In this document: positions 8,236 through 17,236 of the stretch, in pieces
Layout of the letters: every line of letters starts with the position of its first letter
How positions within the stretch are numbered: position 1 is the first letter of the stretch
NCBI GenBank assembly: GCA_963926355.1
Contig: CAWUWW010000011.1
Coordinates: forward strand, 1 to 36,963
Direction of reading: 5' to 3'
Length of the DNA: 36,963 bases
DNA from: SCGC-AAA076-P13 sp963926355
GTDB lineage: Bacteria > Pseudomonadota > Gammaproteobacteria > Magnimaribacterales > D2472
Notes under the pieces: model-generated
Seen by the model: only the letters and a program-made list of their open reading frames with translations
Told to the model about the DNA's origin: nothing
Database searches by the model: none
Translations under genes and position numbers: made by a program

Positions 8236-9234
8236 ATGAAAAAAGCAGTTTTACTTGTTAATTTAGGGACCCCAGATTCACCGTCTTACTTTAATGTCTT
8301 TAAGTACTTGAGAGAATTTCTCTCTGATGAAAAGGTTATTAATATAAACCCTGTAGCAAGATTCTTATTGGTCAATTTTATTATTTGTCCTTTTAGATCA
8401 TTCAGCTCTTCAAAGATATATAAAAAAGTTTGGCATTCTGATTATGGATCTCCGTTACTTCATAACACCAAAATGTTATGCGATACGGCCTCACAAAAAC
8501 TGCCCGATGTAGATATTCAATATGCGATGAGATATCAATCACCGTCTATCAAATCAAAGCTTGAAAAAATATTATCAAAAAATCCTGATGAGATAATTAT
8601 TCTTCCTTTATTTCCTCATTACGCAGCTGCAACAACTGGGTCTGTTTTTAAGGAAGTCACTAAGTGTCTTTCAGATAAATGGGTTATTCCTAAAGTTACT
8701 TTTATTAACCAATTTTATGATAATGAGAAGTTTATAGATGCATGGATTGATAAAGCTAAAAACTTCGATCTTTCTGATTATGACAAGATTGTATTTAGTT
8801 ACCATGGTGTTCCAAATAGTCACGTTGATGATGTTTATGAGGATAGTATTTGTTCAGACAATAACTGTGAAGATGGTATTACTGAGCTAAATAAGTTTTG
8901 TTACAAGGCAACAACCTACGAAACGACAAAACTTCTTGCAGCAAAACTTCATTTAGATGAGTCTAAATATGTAGTGTCTTTCCAATCAAGGCTCACAAAT
9001 AAATGGCTTGACCCATTTACTGACAAGGTTCTTGAAGATTTAGCAAAAGCTGGTAAAAAGAAGGTGCTGGTATTTTCACCAGCGTTTACATCCGATTGCT
9101 TGGAAACAATTATAGAAATAGGGGATGAGTACCAAGAGTTATTTGTAGACTCTGGAGGCGAAGTTCTTGACTATGTACCTTCACTAAATTACTCCGATAA
9201 ATGGGTTGAAGCAATTGTAGATATTATTAACTAG
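8236..9234 (+). CDS. hemH: Ferrochelatase
   Basis: A 332-residue ferrochelatase, normal in length. It inserts Fe2+ into protoporphyrin IX as the last step of protohaem synthesis, at the cytoplasmic face of the membrane. The N-terminus VLLVNLGTPDSPS (5-17) is the family signature. The metal-binding/catalytic His is His190 in FSYHGVP, and the conserved acidic residue is Glu290 in SPAFTSDCLETIIEIGDE. The cysteines around 206-222 (SICSDNNC and KFCYKATTYET) match the central insert seen in gammaproteobacterial enzymes; I cannot say whether they bind a cluster. The gene starts immediately after the MFS stop. It needs protoporphyrin from other loci not in this window. Confidence 0.95.
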   Translation: MKKAVLLVNLGTPDSPSYFNVFKYLREFLSDEKVININPVARFLLVNFIICPFRSFSSSKIYKKVWHSDYGSPLLHNTKMLCDTASQKLPDVDIQYAMRYQSPSIKSKLEKILSKNPDEIIILPLFPHYAAATTGSVFKEVTKCLSDKWVIPKVTFINQFYDNEKFIDAWIDKAKNFDLSDYDKIVFSYHGVPNSHVDDVYEDSICSDNNCEDGITELNKFCYKATTYETTKLLAAKLHLDESKYVVSFQSRLTNKWLDPFTDKVLEDLAKAGKKKVLVFSPAFTSDCLETIIEIGDEYQELFVDSGGEVLDYVPSLNYSDKWVEAIVDIIN

Positions 9235-9253
9235 AAGTATTGAGAGGTATTAA

Positions 9254-10120
9254 ATGTTTAAGAATGATTTATTAAAAAATAAAAGGATACTTGTTACTGG
9301 AGGCGGAACTGGCCTTGGAAAAGAGATGGCAACTCATTATGCAGAGCATGGGGCAGATATATTTATTTGCGGTAGAAGAGAGAATGTTCTCAAGGATACA
9401 GCTGCTGAAATCCAAGATAAATATGACGTTAAGGTTTCTTATGAATCATTAGATATAAGAGCATCTCAAGATGTAGACAGCTATATCCAAAGAATATTTG
9501 ATGAAGGTCCCTTGGACGGTCTTGTAAATAATGCTGCTGGTAATTTTATTTCCCCGACTAAAGATCTTTCTCACAAGGGTTTTGATGCAATTGCAAATAT
9601 TGTATTTCACGGAACCTTTTACATGACGCAATCAGTAGGTAAGAGGTGGATTGAATCAAATCACAAGGGATCAATTATATCAATTTTAACAACCTGGGTC
9701 TGGACTGGTTCCCCATATGTTGTTCCATCGGCTATGTCCAAATCAGGTATCAATGCCATGACTCAATCCTTAGCTGCAGAATGGGGTCAATATGGAATAA
9801 GAGTTAATGCTATTGCTCCTGGACCCTTTCCTACAAAAGGAGCTTGGGAAAGACTAAACCCCAAAGGAGATGATGAGAGTCTAATGGGTGACATTCCTTT
9901 AGGTAGGGTTGGTGAAATGAGTGAATTACAGAATCTAGCTACTTTTTTAATGGCAGACGGCTGTGAATATTTAACAGGCCAAACCATTGCAATTGATGGA
10001 GCTCAATATTTAACAGGTGGGGGTACATTTTCGAACCTCTCAAAATTATCTGATGATGATTGGGAACAGATGAGAAACATGATAAGGTCAGCTAATAACA
10101 AAGATAAAGCTGATAGGTAA
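9254..10120 (+). CDS. SDR oxidoreductase, 2,4-dienoyl-CoA reductase-like
   Basis: A 288-residue short-chain dehydrogenase/reductase. The dinucleotide motif TGGGTGLG is at 15-22 and the NNAAGNFISP block (92-101) is nearly identical to that of DECR-type 2,4-dienoyl-CoA reductases. The classical YxxxK is not present: Lys163 is there, but the position four before it is Ser159 (PSAMSKSG), as in the DECR branch. This argues for NADPH-dependent reduction of 2,4-dienoyl-CoA during beta-oxidation of unsaturated fatty acids rather than a FabG role. GAGAGG upstream of the ATG at 9254 is a good ribosome site. An aldehyde dehydrogenase follows after 14 nt. Confidence 0.82.
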   Translation: MFKNDLLKNKRILVTGGGTGLGKEMATHYAEHGADIFICGRRENVLKDTAAEIQDKYDVKVSYESLDIRASQDVDSYIQRIFDEGPLDGLVNNAAGNFISPTKDLSHKGFDAIANIVFHGTFYMTQSVGKRWIESNHKGSIISILTTWVWTGSPYVVPSAMSKSGINAMTQSLAAEWGQYGIRVNAIAPGPFPTKGAWERLNPKGDDESLMGDIPLGRVGEMSELQNLATFLMADGCEYLTGQTIAIDGAQYLTGGGTFSNLSKLSDDDWEQMRNMIRSANNKDKADR

Positions 10121-10134
10121 AAGCAGGTAATAAT

Positions 10135-11565
10135 ATGGACAATACATACGAAACAATGAACAGTGTTCTAGCTGCTCAAAAGAAACATTTTATTGATGAG
10201 GGCTCTCCCTCAATTGAACTAAGAGTTGATAGGCTAAATAGGCTAAAGACTTTAATTATGGATAATAGGTATGAGTTTATTGATGCCCTTAATTCTGATT
10301 ACGGTAACAGATCAAAGCAAGCTTCCTTAATGACAGATGCTTACAGCATAGTGCCTGAAATAAACAATGCAATTAAGAATATTAAAAAATGGACTAAACA
10401 AGAAAAAAGATCATCAAACTTTCCATTTGGGCTTCTAGGAGCTAAGTCTTATGTTAGTTATGAACCTCTAGGAACAGTTGGAATGATTTCACCATGGAAT
10501 TTTCCAGTCAACTTATCCTTTGGACCCCTTGCGGCTATTTTTGCAGCGGGAAATCAGGTTATGCATAAACCTAGTGAATTAACTCCCTTAACCGCATCGT
10601 TGATAAAAGAATTATGCGATAAAGCATTTGATGAAAACGAATTTGCAACATTCCTAGGAGGACCTGAGGTTGGTGAGGCGTTTACCAAATTACACTTCGA
10701 TCATTTGCTTTACACAGGCAGCGGAAATATTGGAAAACATGTCATGCAGTCAGCTGCACAAAATTTGGTTCCAGTGACCCTAGAATTAGGTGGTAAATCT
10801 CCGGTTGTAATTGGAAATAGCGCTGATATGAAGGTTTCTGCTAAAAGAGTTATGTTTGGTAAGACTATGAATGCAGGACAAATATGCTTAGCCCCTGATT
10901 ATGTTTTAGTCCATAAGGATAAAAGAGATGAGTTTATAGCTGAGGCAGAAAATGCCATTAAAGAATTTTATCCTGAAATTAAAAATAACGTTGATTACAC
11001 ATCCATAATCAATGAAAGACACTTTGATAGAATCAACTCATTAATTGATGATGCAAAAGAGAAGGGCGCTCATGTCCATCAGATCAACCCTTCCAATGAG
11101 GACTTTAGCCAACAGGAGTTTTATAAAATTCCTCCAACAATAATCACCAATACTACTGATGATATGAGAATTATGAATGAGGAGATATTCGGACCAGTTC
11201 TCCCTGTTGTAGATTATGAAAATATTGATGATGCTTTATCAATGATTAATTCTAAAGATAGACCTTTGGGACTCTATTATTTTGGAAATAATAAGCACGA
11301 AGAAGCAAATGTTTTAAACAATACCTCATCTGGTGGAGTTACTGTTAATAATGTAATTGGACATATTCAACAGACAGACCTTCCATTTGGAGGCGTAGGG
11401 CCATCGGGAATGGGTAGGTATCAGGCTTATGATGGTTTTAAAAACTTCTCAAATCATAGAGCTATCTTTAAAGATGTAGGTTTTAAATTTGATAAATTAT
11501 TTGATGGCGTAAGACCTCCATATAAAGGAAGCATTGAGAAGCTATTAAAATCTCTTTTAAAATAA
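10135..11565 (+). CDS. Aldehyde dehydrogenase, coniferyl-aldehyde-dehydrogenase-like
   Basis: A 476-residue NAD(P)-dependent aldehyde dehydrogenase. The cofactor site reads SPWNFPVNL (119-127) and HKPSE (144-148, Lys145). The general base is Glu217 in LELGGKSP, and the nucleophile is Cys251 in MNAGQICLAPDY. The C-terminal PPYKGSIEKLLKSLLK end and overall sequence resemble the coniferyl aldehyde dehydrogenase subgroup, whose members also oxidise long-chain and aromatic aldehydes. The exact substrate is not determined. GCAGG upstream supports the ATG at 10135. Placed next to the dienoyl-CoA reductase-like SDR, a role in lipid-derived aldehyde oxidation is as likely as lignin monomer use. The lol gene starts 6 nt downstream. 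Confidence 0.85.
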   Translation: MDNTYETMNSVLAAQKKHFIDEGSPSIELRVDRLNRLKTLIMDNRYEFIDALNSDYGNRSKQASLMTDAYSIVPEINNAIKNIKKWTKQEKRSSNFPFGLLGAKSYVSYEPLGTVGMISPWNFPVNLSFGPLAAIFAAGNQVMHKPSELTPLTASLIKELCDKAFDENEFATFLGGPEVGEAFTKLHFDHLLYTGSGNIGKHVMQSAAQNLVPVTLELGGKSPVVIGNSADMKVSAKRVMFGKTMNAGQICLAPDYVLVHKDKRDEFIAEAENAIKEFYPEIKNNVDYTSIINERHFDRINSLIDDAKEKGAHVHQINPSNEDFSQQEFYKIPPTIITNTTDDMRIMNEEIFGPVLPVVDYENIDDALSMINSKDRPLGLYYFGNNKHEEANVLNNTSSGGVTVNNVIGHIQQTDLPFGGVGPSGMGRYQAYDGFKNFSNHRAIFKDVGFKFDKLFDGVRPPYKGSIEKLLKSLLK

Positions 11566-11571
11566 AATCTT

Positions 11572-12807
11572 GTGTTTTCTCTTCCCTTAAAGCTAGCATT
11601 TAAGTACTTCAAATCTAGTAAAGGCGGAGCATTATCCTTTACATCGTTGCTGGCTGTTATAGGTTTAAGTATAGGTGTTTCGAGTCTAATTATTGTTATG
11701 TCTGTAATGAATGGTTTTGAGAAGGAATTGCAAGATAGAATTCTAGGGGTTGTTCCTCACGCTCTCATTGAATCTAATAAACCCATTCGTAACTACACTC
11801 AAATAATTGATGAATTAAAGAAAGATGAAAATATTATTCAAGCAGCTCCTTATATTTCAGCTCAAGGGCTTATATCTTTTGGTTCAATTGCTAGAGGCGT
11901 CTCAATAACAGGGATAGATATTAATTTAGAGTCTGATATGTCCATTCTTCCTGATTACATGGTTTATGGCTCTATAGAATCTCTTGAAGAAAAGAATTCT
12001 ATTATTATAGGTTCATGGCTGTCTGCTCATTTGGGTGCCTTTATTGGCGATACTATAACTATAACAACGTCAGATATAAGGTCTTCTTTACTAGGTTCTT
12101 ATCCTAGATCAGTCTCATTAAAAGTAGTGGGAATATTTGAGCTTAGAGCTGAAATTGACCAATCCTTGGTATTAATTTCTCATGGACTAGCCCAAAAAAT
12201 TAAAGGCTTAACTAATGAGACTTCATCTATAAGGTTAAAAACCTCAGATCTATTTAATGCTGATTTGATTGCAAGACAGTCTATTTTACATATTAAAAAT
12301 CCAACTCAAAAATTTTTCTCTTCATCATGGAAGCAAACCCACGGAACTTTGTTTGAAGCTATTCAATTTGAGAAACTTCTAATTAGTTTAATGTTATTTT
12401 TAATAGTAGGCGTTGCATCAATACTAGTTTTATCAACAATAGTAATGACAGTAAAAGCTAAGGAAAGAGAGATAGGAATACTAAAAACACTTGGAGCTAG
12501 TAATAGTCTTTTAGTAATGATCTTCTTTTTTCAAGGTCTTCTTGTTAGTCTTATTGGTATATTTATTGGAATTATAATGGGCTTATTATTAACACTGAAT
12601 ATCAATAACTTTATTACTTTTCTTGAAAATATGCTTCAGAGAAATCTTCTAGATGCTTATTTTATAAACTATTTTCCATATCATATTAACCCCTCTCAAA
12701 TTATTGGTATCTGCTTAATTTCCTTTACCTTTAGTGTTATATCTTCCTTGCTTCCCGCCCTAAGAGTTTCAAAGCTCAATCCTGTGGAGATACTTAGGCA
12801 TGAATAA
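11572..12807 (+). CDS. Lipoprotein-releasing ABC transporter permease (LolC/LolE/LolF type)
   Basis: A 411-residue permease of the Lol system, which extracts outer-membrane lipoproteins from the inner membrane and hands them to LolA. The N-terminal LAFKYFKSSKGG and FTSLLAVIGLSIGVSSLIIVMSVMNGF (about 22-48) are the classic LolC/E start with membrane segment 1. A periplasmic domain of about 220 residues follows, then three C-terminal segments (about 265-400) containing the FtsX-type block TVKAKEREIGILKTLGAS. The start is GTG at 11572: the frame upstream reaches a stop at 11563-11565 with no other start, and no strong Shine-Dalgarno is seen. Only one permease accompanies lolD, whereas the E. coli order is lolC-lolD-lolE. 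It may be LolF-like or the partner may be elsewhere. It overlaps lolD by 8 bp. Confidence 0.9.
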   Translation: MFSLPLKLAFKYFKSSKGGALSFTSLLAVIGLSIGVSSLIIVMSVMNGFEKELQDRILGVVPHALIESNKPIRNYTQIIDELKKDENIIQAAPYISAQGLISFGSIARGVSITGIDINLESDMSILPDYMVYGSIESLEEKNSIIIGSWLSAHLGAFIGDTITITTSDIRSSLLGSYPRSVSLKVVGIFELRAEIDQSLVLISHGLAQKIKGLTNETSSIRLKTSDLFNADLIARQSILHIKNPTQKFFSSSWKQTHGTLFEAIQFEKLLISLMLFLIVGVASILVLSTIVMTVKAKEREIGILKTLGASNSLLVMIFFFQGLLVSLIGIFIGIIMGLLLTLNINNFITFLENMLQRNLLDAYFINYFPYHINPSQIIGICLISFTFSVISSLLPALRVSKLNPVEILRHE

Positions 12808-13474
12808 TCTTAATTGCATAAATCTAAATAAATCTTTTTTTATGGGTAATGATGAGATTAAGGTTTTAAAAGATATTAATATTTCTATAAATCCAGGTGA
12901 TCTAATAGCAATATCTGGCTCATCAGGTGCAGGTAAATCGACACTACTTCATCTTCTTGCATCGCTTGATAAACCTTGTTCTGGAAGTATTCTTTTTAAT
13001 AAAAAAGAAACAATAACTCTCAGCAATAAGGAGTTGAGCAAACTACGTTTAACTAACTATGGCTTTGTTTATCAATTCCATCATCTTTTAGAAGATTTAA
13101 CGGTTCTTGAAAATATTTTACTGCCTGGTCAGATTCTTAATACTGATAATCGTCTATTACATTCAAGAGCTAATGCTCTTATAGATACCATCGGTTTATC
13201 TAATAGACTTAACCATCTTCCTTGGAAATTATCTGGCGGAGAGAAGCAAAGAGTAGCTATAGCAAGAGCTCTTATAAATAATCCTAATATTATTTTTCTT
13301 GATGAGCCTACAGGGAATCTAGATACTGATAATGCAAAAGTTATACAAGATTTATTAATTGAAGTATCGAAAGAGTATGGCATTGCTTTAGTTACAGCGA
13401 CTCATGATAATAACTTTATTAAAAGCTTTGAACGAACTTACAAACTAGAAAACACTATTTTAAGAGAGATATAA
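12800..13474 (+). CDS. lolD: Lipoprotein-releasing ABC transporter ATPase LolD
   Basis: A 224-residue ABC ATPase of normal LolD length. Walker A is GSSGAGKST (40-48), the signature is LSGGEKQR (144-151), and Walker B is IIFLDEP (164-170) followed by TGNLD; the H-loop is in VTATHD near the C-terminus. The region after Walker A, with QFHHLLEDLTVLENILLP (92-109), matches LolD, where the LLPEFTALEN-like stretch is characteristic. It powers lipoprotein release through the permease encoded just upstream. The gene overlaps the permease by 8 bp and its stop abuts the exbB ATG. Confidence 0.94.
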   Translation: MNNLNCINLNKSFFMGNDEIKVLKDINISINPGDLIAISGSSGAGKSTLLHLLASLDKPCSGSILFNKKETITLSNKELSKLRLTNYGFVYQFHHLLEDLTVLENILLPGQILNTDNRLLHSRANALIDTIGLSNRLNHLPWKLSGGEKQRVAIARALINNPNIIFLDEPTGNLDTDNAKVIQDLLIEVSKEYGIALVTATHDNNFIKSFERTYKLENTILREI

Positions 13475-14074
13475 ATGACAGAATTTATTTTAGCAGGTGG
13501 TCCTTTTATGTGGCCTTTACTTACATGTAGTATTTTAATAATTTCTATTTCAATAGAAAGGCTATGGTTTCTTCAGACTAGGTTAGTTGCACCTAATGGC
13601 CTTACTAATCAAATTGTAAATCTTTTTAATAAGAATTTAATTAATGAAAAACAAGCCCAAGAAATATCTGAATTATCATCATTGGGCTTTTTATTGATGG
13701 GCTGTATAAACTATAAAGATTTACCAAGAGATAATCTTGAGTCAAAAATTGAAGAAAAGTCAGTAGAAGTAAAATACGCACTTGAGAGAAATCTTAATAT
13801 GCTTGGAACAATTGCCACTATCAGCCCATTGCTTGGTCTACTTGGGACTGTGGTTGGTATGATCGCTGCATTTACTGGACTAACAGAGTCTTCTGGGGCT
13901 GATCCTGACCTTCTTGCCGCTGGCATATCCCAGGCTTTAATTACAACTGCATTTGGCTTATTTATTGCAGTTCCAGGCCTTGTTCTTCATAAGTATTTTG
14001 AGCAAAAAGTAACTTATCTTTTAATAACATTACAGGTAGAGGCCTCACGCTTCATTGACATTATCAATAAATGA
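13475..14074 (+). CDS. exbB: MotA/TolQ/ExbB-family proton channel subunit
   Basis: A 199-residue ExbB-type protein with three membrane segments (about 12-31, 108-132 and 150-172). The conserved core LGTIATISPLLGLLGTVVGMI and the later ISQALITTAFGLFIAVPGLVLHKYF are the family signature. With ExbD it forms an inner-membrane proton-driven motor that energises TonB- or Tol-like proteins. It is short relative to E. coli ExbB (about 244). No tonB or receptor gene is nearby. An exbB-exbD pair just before msbA/lpxK is a known arrangement in other gammaproteobacteria such as Pseudomonas. It shares an ATGA overlap with exbD. Confidence 0.88.
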   Translation: MTEFILAGGPFMWPLLTCSILIISISIERLWFLQTRLVAPNGLTNQIVNLFNKNLINEKQAQEISELSSLGFLLMGCINYKDLPRDNLESKIEEKSVEVKYALERNLNMLGTIATISPLLGLLGTVVGMIAAFTGLTESSGADPDLLAAGISQALITTAFGLFIAVPGLVLHKYFEQKVTYLLITLQVEASRFIDIINK

Positions 14075-14475
14075 AGTTTATAAACCAACCAAAATCATCT
14101 TTTGCTATAGAGATAACACCCTTAATTGATATTGTATTTCTATTGGTCATTTTTTTTGTTGTGACCTCAAAGGTTGGTGACTCACAATTCTTAACTTTAG
14201 ATCTGCCAAAAACAGATTCTTTCGAGTATTCACCAGCTCAGTCAGCAAATGAAATATCTATCATTACAGATGGTAGCGTTTATATTAATGGATCATCTTT
14301 CAATATCAATAATACAAATGAATTAGAACAGGCCATATTTGATCTTATTAATACCGATGGATCTATAATTTTAAGTGCAGATGCCGCTTCTCTTCATGCG
14401 TGGGTGGTCAAAATAATGGATATTCTTAATAAAAATGGGTTTAATGAGGTTCAAATAAGAACAATAGAGAAATGA
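14071..14475 (+). CDS. exbD: ExbD/TolR-family biopolymer transport protein
   Basis: A 134-residue ExbD-type protein with one N-terminal membrane segment (about 16-35, PLIDIVFLLVIFFVVTS) followed by a periplasmic domain. Asp20 in the segment is the conserved protonatable residue of the family. The C-terminal part (SIILSADAASLHAWVVKIMDIL) matches the ExbD/TolR periplasmic fold. It works with the ExbB encoded immediately upstream. It overlaps exbB by 4 bp and the msbA-lpxK gene by 4 bp (ATGA at both junctions), so all three are probably translationally coupled. Confidence 0.9.
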   Translation: MKFINQPKSSFAIEITPLIDIVFLLVIFFVVTSKVGDSQFLTLDLPKTDSFEYSPAQSANEISIITDGSVYINGSSFNINNTNELEQAIFDLINTDGSIILSADAASLHAWVVKIMDILNKNGFNEVQIRTIEK

Positions 14476-17234
14476 AACAAAGTAGTTTACATAGAATTTT
14501 TTCATATACCTTAAAATTTAAATGGTCATTTTTTATTAGTGTATTGGGTTTTATAGCCTTTGCTGCAGCTGATATTGCTGCTGTAGATTGGATTAGAAGA
14601 GTAATAAGTTATATCGATTCAGGTGATAGCAGCTTAAATACATTGCTTTCACTGGCATTAATCTTTATCGCTATCGGAAGAGGAATTGGATTCTTTGTTG
14701 GTAACTATTTTATGTCCAGGGTAGGTTTTGGAATTGTTCATGATCTGAGAGCCGATCTATTTCAAAAACTTCACGATCTTCCTAAATCCTATTTCGATGC
14801 AAGTCAGTCCGGACAGCTCATAAATAGAATAACTTTTACAACAACCCAGGTTTCTGCTGCAGCTTCTAGTGCAGTTAAAACTTTTGTTAAGGAAGGTTTT
14901 TTACTTATAGGACTATTTACATACCTATTAATATTAAATTATAAACTCACGCTTCTCTTAGTTGTAACGGCTCCACTTATAGCAATTATTGTTTATGTTG
15001 CAGGAAAGAGACTTAAAAAATTAGCTACTACGATTCAAACGGCTATGGGTGATGTAACTCACATTGCTTCTGAGGCTGTCGATGGTCATGTTGAAATTAA
15101 GAGCTTTAATGCTCAAGATTATGAGAATGCAAGATTCCTTGAAGCCAATGCATCAAATAAAAATCAAAACCTTAAATTAGAAGCTACCGGTAGTATTGCA
15201 ACTCCAGTTATTCAAGTATTAGTTTCTATTTCTTTATCACTTATTGCTTATTTTGCCTTGGGAAATAAAATGGGCATAAGCTTAGATCCAGAAACCTTTG
15301 TTGCTTTCTTCACAGCAGCGGGGTTAATGGCAAAACCTATAAGACAGCTTTCTAATATAAATATTACTATTCAAAAAGGCCTTGCTGCTGCAAATGAAAT
15401 ATTCGACCAATTAGATCAAGATAATGAGAGTAACTCAGGAAATATAACAGACCCTATAAAGGGAAATATTGTCTTTGAAGATGTTTCTTTTTCTTACGAT
15501 ACCGGTGGTCAGATTTTATCAAATATAAGTTTTGATATTTCTCAAAATGAGACCATTGCCATTGTAGGAAGATCTGGCTCTGGTAAGTCTACAATAGCTA
15601 ATCTCATTCCTAGATTTTATAATCATACGTCTGGAAATATTCTAATTGATGGCATTTCGGTTAATGATTTCTCTTTGGAACATCTCAGATCTTCTATTTC
15701 AATTGTTAATCAATCACCATCCTTATTTAATGATTCTATTGCTAAAAATATTGCATACGGAGATAACTCTATTGACATGGTTAAGCTCAAAGAATCTGCA
15801 ATGCTTGCTGGTTGTATAGAGTTTATAGACAATCTACCTGAAGGCTTTGATTCGCAAATTGGTGATGATGGCGTTTTACTCTCCGGAGGTCAAAGACAAA
15901 GACTTGCCATTGCGCGAGCTTTTTATAAAGATTCACCAATAATTATTCTAGATGAAGCCACATCTTCACTGGATACCGAATCAGAACTTATTGTTCAAGA
16001 GGCATTAGAAAAATTAATTACCAATAGAACTACCATAGTTATTGCTCATAGATTATCGACAATTGAGAACGCCTCTAAGATTGTTGTTCTCGATGAGGGC
16101 AGGATTAAAGAATTTGGAACTCATGCTGATTTAATAGATCAAGAGGGTATTTATCAATCACTATATAAAAATAAGTTTGAAGACGACCCTGTTACATCAG
16201 TTAAAACGACTACAAAATCTAAACAGCTTTACTTGCCTGAGTTTGAAAATGAATATAACTCTAGCTTTGTGGTCGACAGCTGGTATAAGAAAAGTCTATG
16301 GCTATATCTTCTCTATCCTATTTCCTTAATATTTTCTTACGCAACCTCAAGAAGATATAGAAAATTTACAAAAAATAAGCAAATAGCATATAAGTCACAA
16401 GTACCTATTATAGTTGTTGGAAATCTTACAATTGGCGGAACAGGTAAAACACCCTTAGTTAAATATATTGCAAATGAATTATCAAAACTCGGTTATAAAC
16501 CTGGATTGGTTAGTAGGGGGTATGGAGGAAAATTTAAAGAGACTCTCAAAGTTGATGATAGTACCTCAGTTAAGCAGACAGGAGATGAGGCTCAGATACT
16601 ATCAAAACTAAACCTTCCATTTTATATAGACAGAAATAGAGTAAGGGCCGTAAAAACTCTCGTATCAAACCATGATTGTGACATTATTATTTCTGATGAC
16701 GGATTACAGCACTACAGTATGAATAGGGATGTTGAGGTCCTTGTTATAGATGGGAAGAGAAGATTTGGCAATAACTTACTATTTCCTGCCGGCCCTCTAA
16801 GGGAATCTAAAAAACGAATTAATTCTGTTGATTTTATTGTCAATAACAGCGGACCAACTGAAGAGGGCGAGCACTTAATGAATATTAGCCCCGCTAAATT
16901 TGTCCATCTTAAATCAGCTAAATCATATCCTGTTGAAAAATGGCCTATGCATAAACAAGTTCATGCTGTGGCAGGGCTGGGTAATCCTGGAAGGTTTTTT
17001 GATTTATTAGCTAGACTTGGGTTTGATATTATCAGGCACCCTTTTCCAGATCATCATAATTTCTTAACGACTGAGTTACATTACTTAGACCATTTACCAA
17101 TAATAATGACTGAAAAAGATGCATCTAAATGCAAAGATTTTAATAACAATAAAATTTGGTACTTAACTATTGAAGCTGAAATATCAGACAAGTTCATAGA
17201 AGACCTCGACACTAAAATTAAATCTATTAATTAA
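14472..17234 (+). CDS. msbA-lpxK: MsbA-LpxK fusion: lipid A flippase ABC transporter joined to lipid A 4'-kinase
   Basis: One uninterrupted 920-codon frame carries two complete enzymes that are separate in other bacteria I know. Residues 1-570 are an MsbA-type exporter: six membrane segments (within about 15-300), Walker A GRSGSGKST (366-374), signature LSGGQRQR (470-477), Walker B IIILDEAT (490-497) and H-loop His526. A polar linker of about 30 residues (571-600) follows. Residues 601-920 are LpxK: an N-terminal membrane-associated helix (about 609-624), a P-loop GNLTIGGTGKT (650-660), SRGYGGK (681-687), DDGLQH (742-747) and FPAGPLRE (771-778). LpxK phosphorylates the tetraacyldisaccharide precursor of lipid A; MsbA flips finished core-lipid A. 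Both act at the cytoplasmic face, so the fusion is topologically sensible. No stop codon or Met lies at the junction. An in-frame GTG at 16269 could in principle start a separate LpxK, but no Shine-Dalgarno precedes it. Confidence 0.93.
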   Translation: MKQSSLHRIFSYTLKFKWSFFISVLGFIAFAAADIAAVDWIRRVISYIDSGDSSLNTLLSLALIFIAIGRGIGFFVGNYFMSRVGFGIVHDLRADLFQKLHDLPKSYFDASQSGQLINRITFTTTQVSAAASSAVKTFVKEGFLLIGLFTYLLILNYKLTLLLVVTAPLIAIIVYVAGKRLKKLATTIQTAMGDVTHIASEAVDGHVEIKSFNAQDYENARFLEANASNKNQNLKLEATGSIATPVIQVLVSISLSLIAYFALGNKMGISLDPETFVAFFTAAGLMAKPIRQLSNINITIQKGLAAANEIFDQLDQDNESNSGNITDPIKGNIVFEDVSFSYDTGGQILSNISFDISQNETIAIVGRSGSGKSTIANLIPRFYNHTSGNILIDGISVNDFSLEHLRSSISIVNQSPSLFNDSIAKNIAYGDNSIDMVKLKESAMLAGCIEFIDNLPEGFDSQIGDDGVLLSGGQRQRLAIARAFYKDSPIIILDEATSSLDTESELIVQEALEKLITNRTTIVIAHRLSTIENASKIVVLDEGRIKEFGTHADLIDQEGIYQSLYKNKFEDDPVTSVKTTTKSKQLYLPEFENEYNSSFVVDSWYKKSLWLYLLYPISLIFSYATSRRYRKFTKNKQIAYKSQVPIIVVGNLTIGGTGKTPLVKYIANELSKLGYKPGLVSRGYGGKFKETLKVDDSTSVKQTGDEAQILSKLNLPFYIDRNRVRAVKTLVSNHDCDIIISDDGLQHYSMNRDVEVLVIDGKRRFGNNLLFPAGPLRESKKRINSVDFIVNNSGPTEEGEHLMNISPAKFVHLKSAKSYPVEKWPMHKQVHAVAGLGNPGRFFDLLARLGFDIIRHPFPDHHNFLTTELHYLDHLPIIMTEKDASKCKDFNNNKIWYLTIEAEISDKFIEDLDTKIKSIN

Positions 17235-17236
17235 AA

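Noticed and set aside
16269..17234. Separate lpxK gene starting at the in-frame GTG at 16269
   Set aside because: No Shine-Dalgarno precedes it and no stop ends MsbA before it, so the fusion is the simpler reading. Internal initiation cannot be fully excluded.
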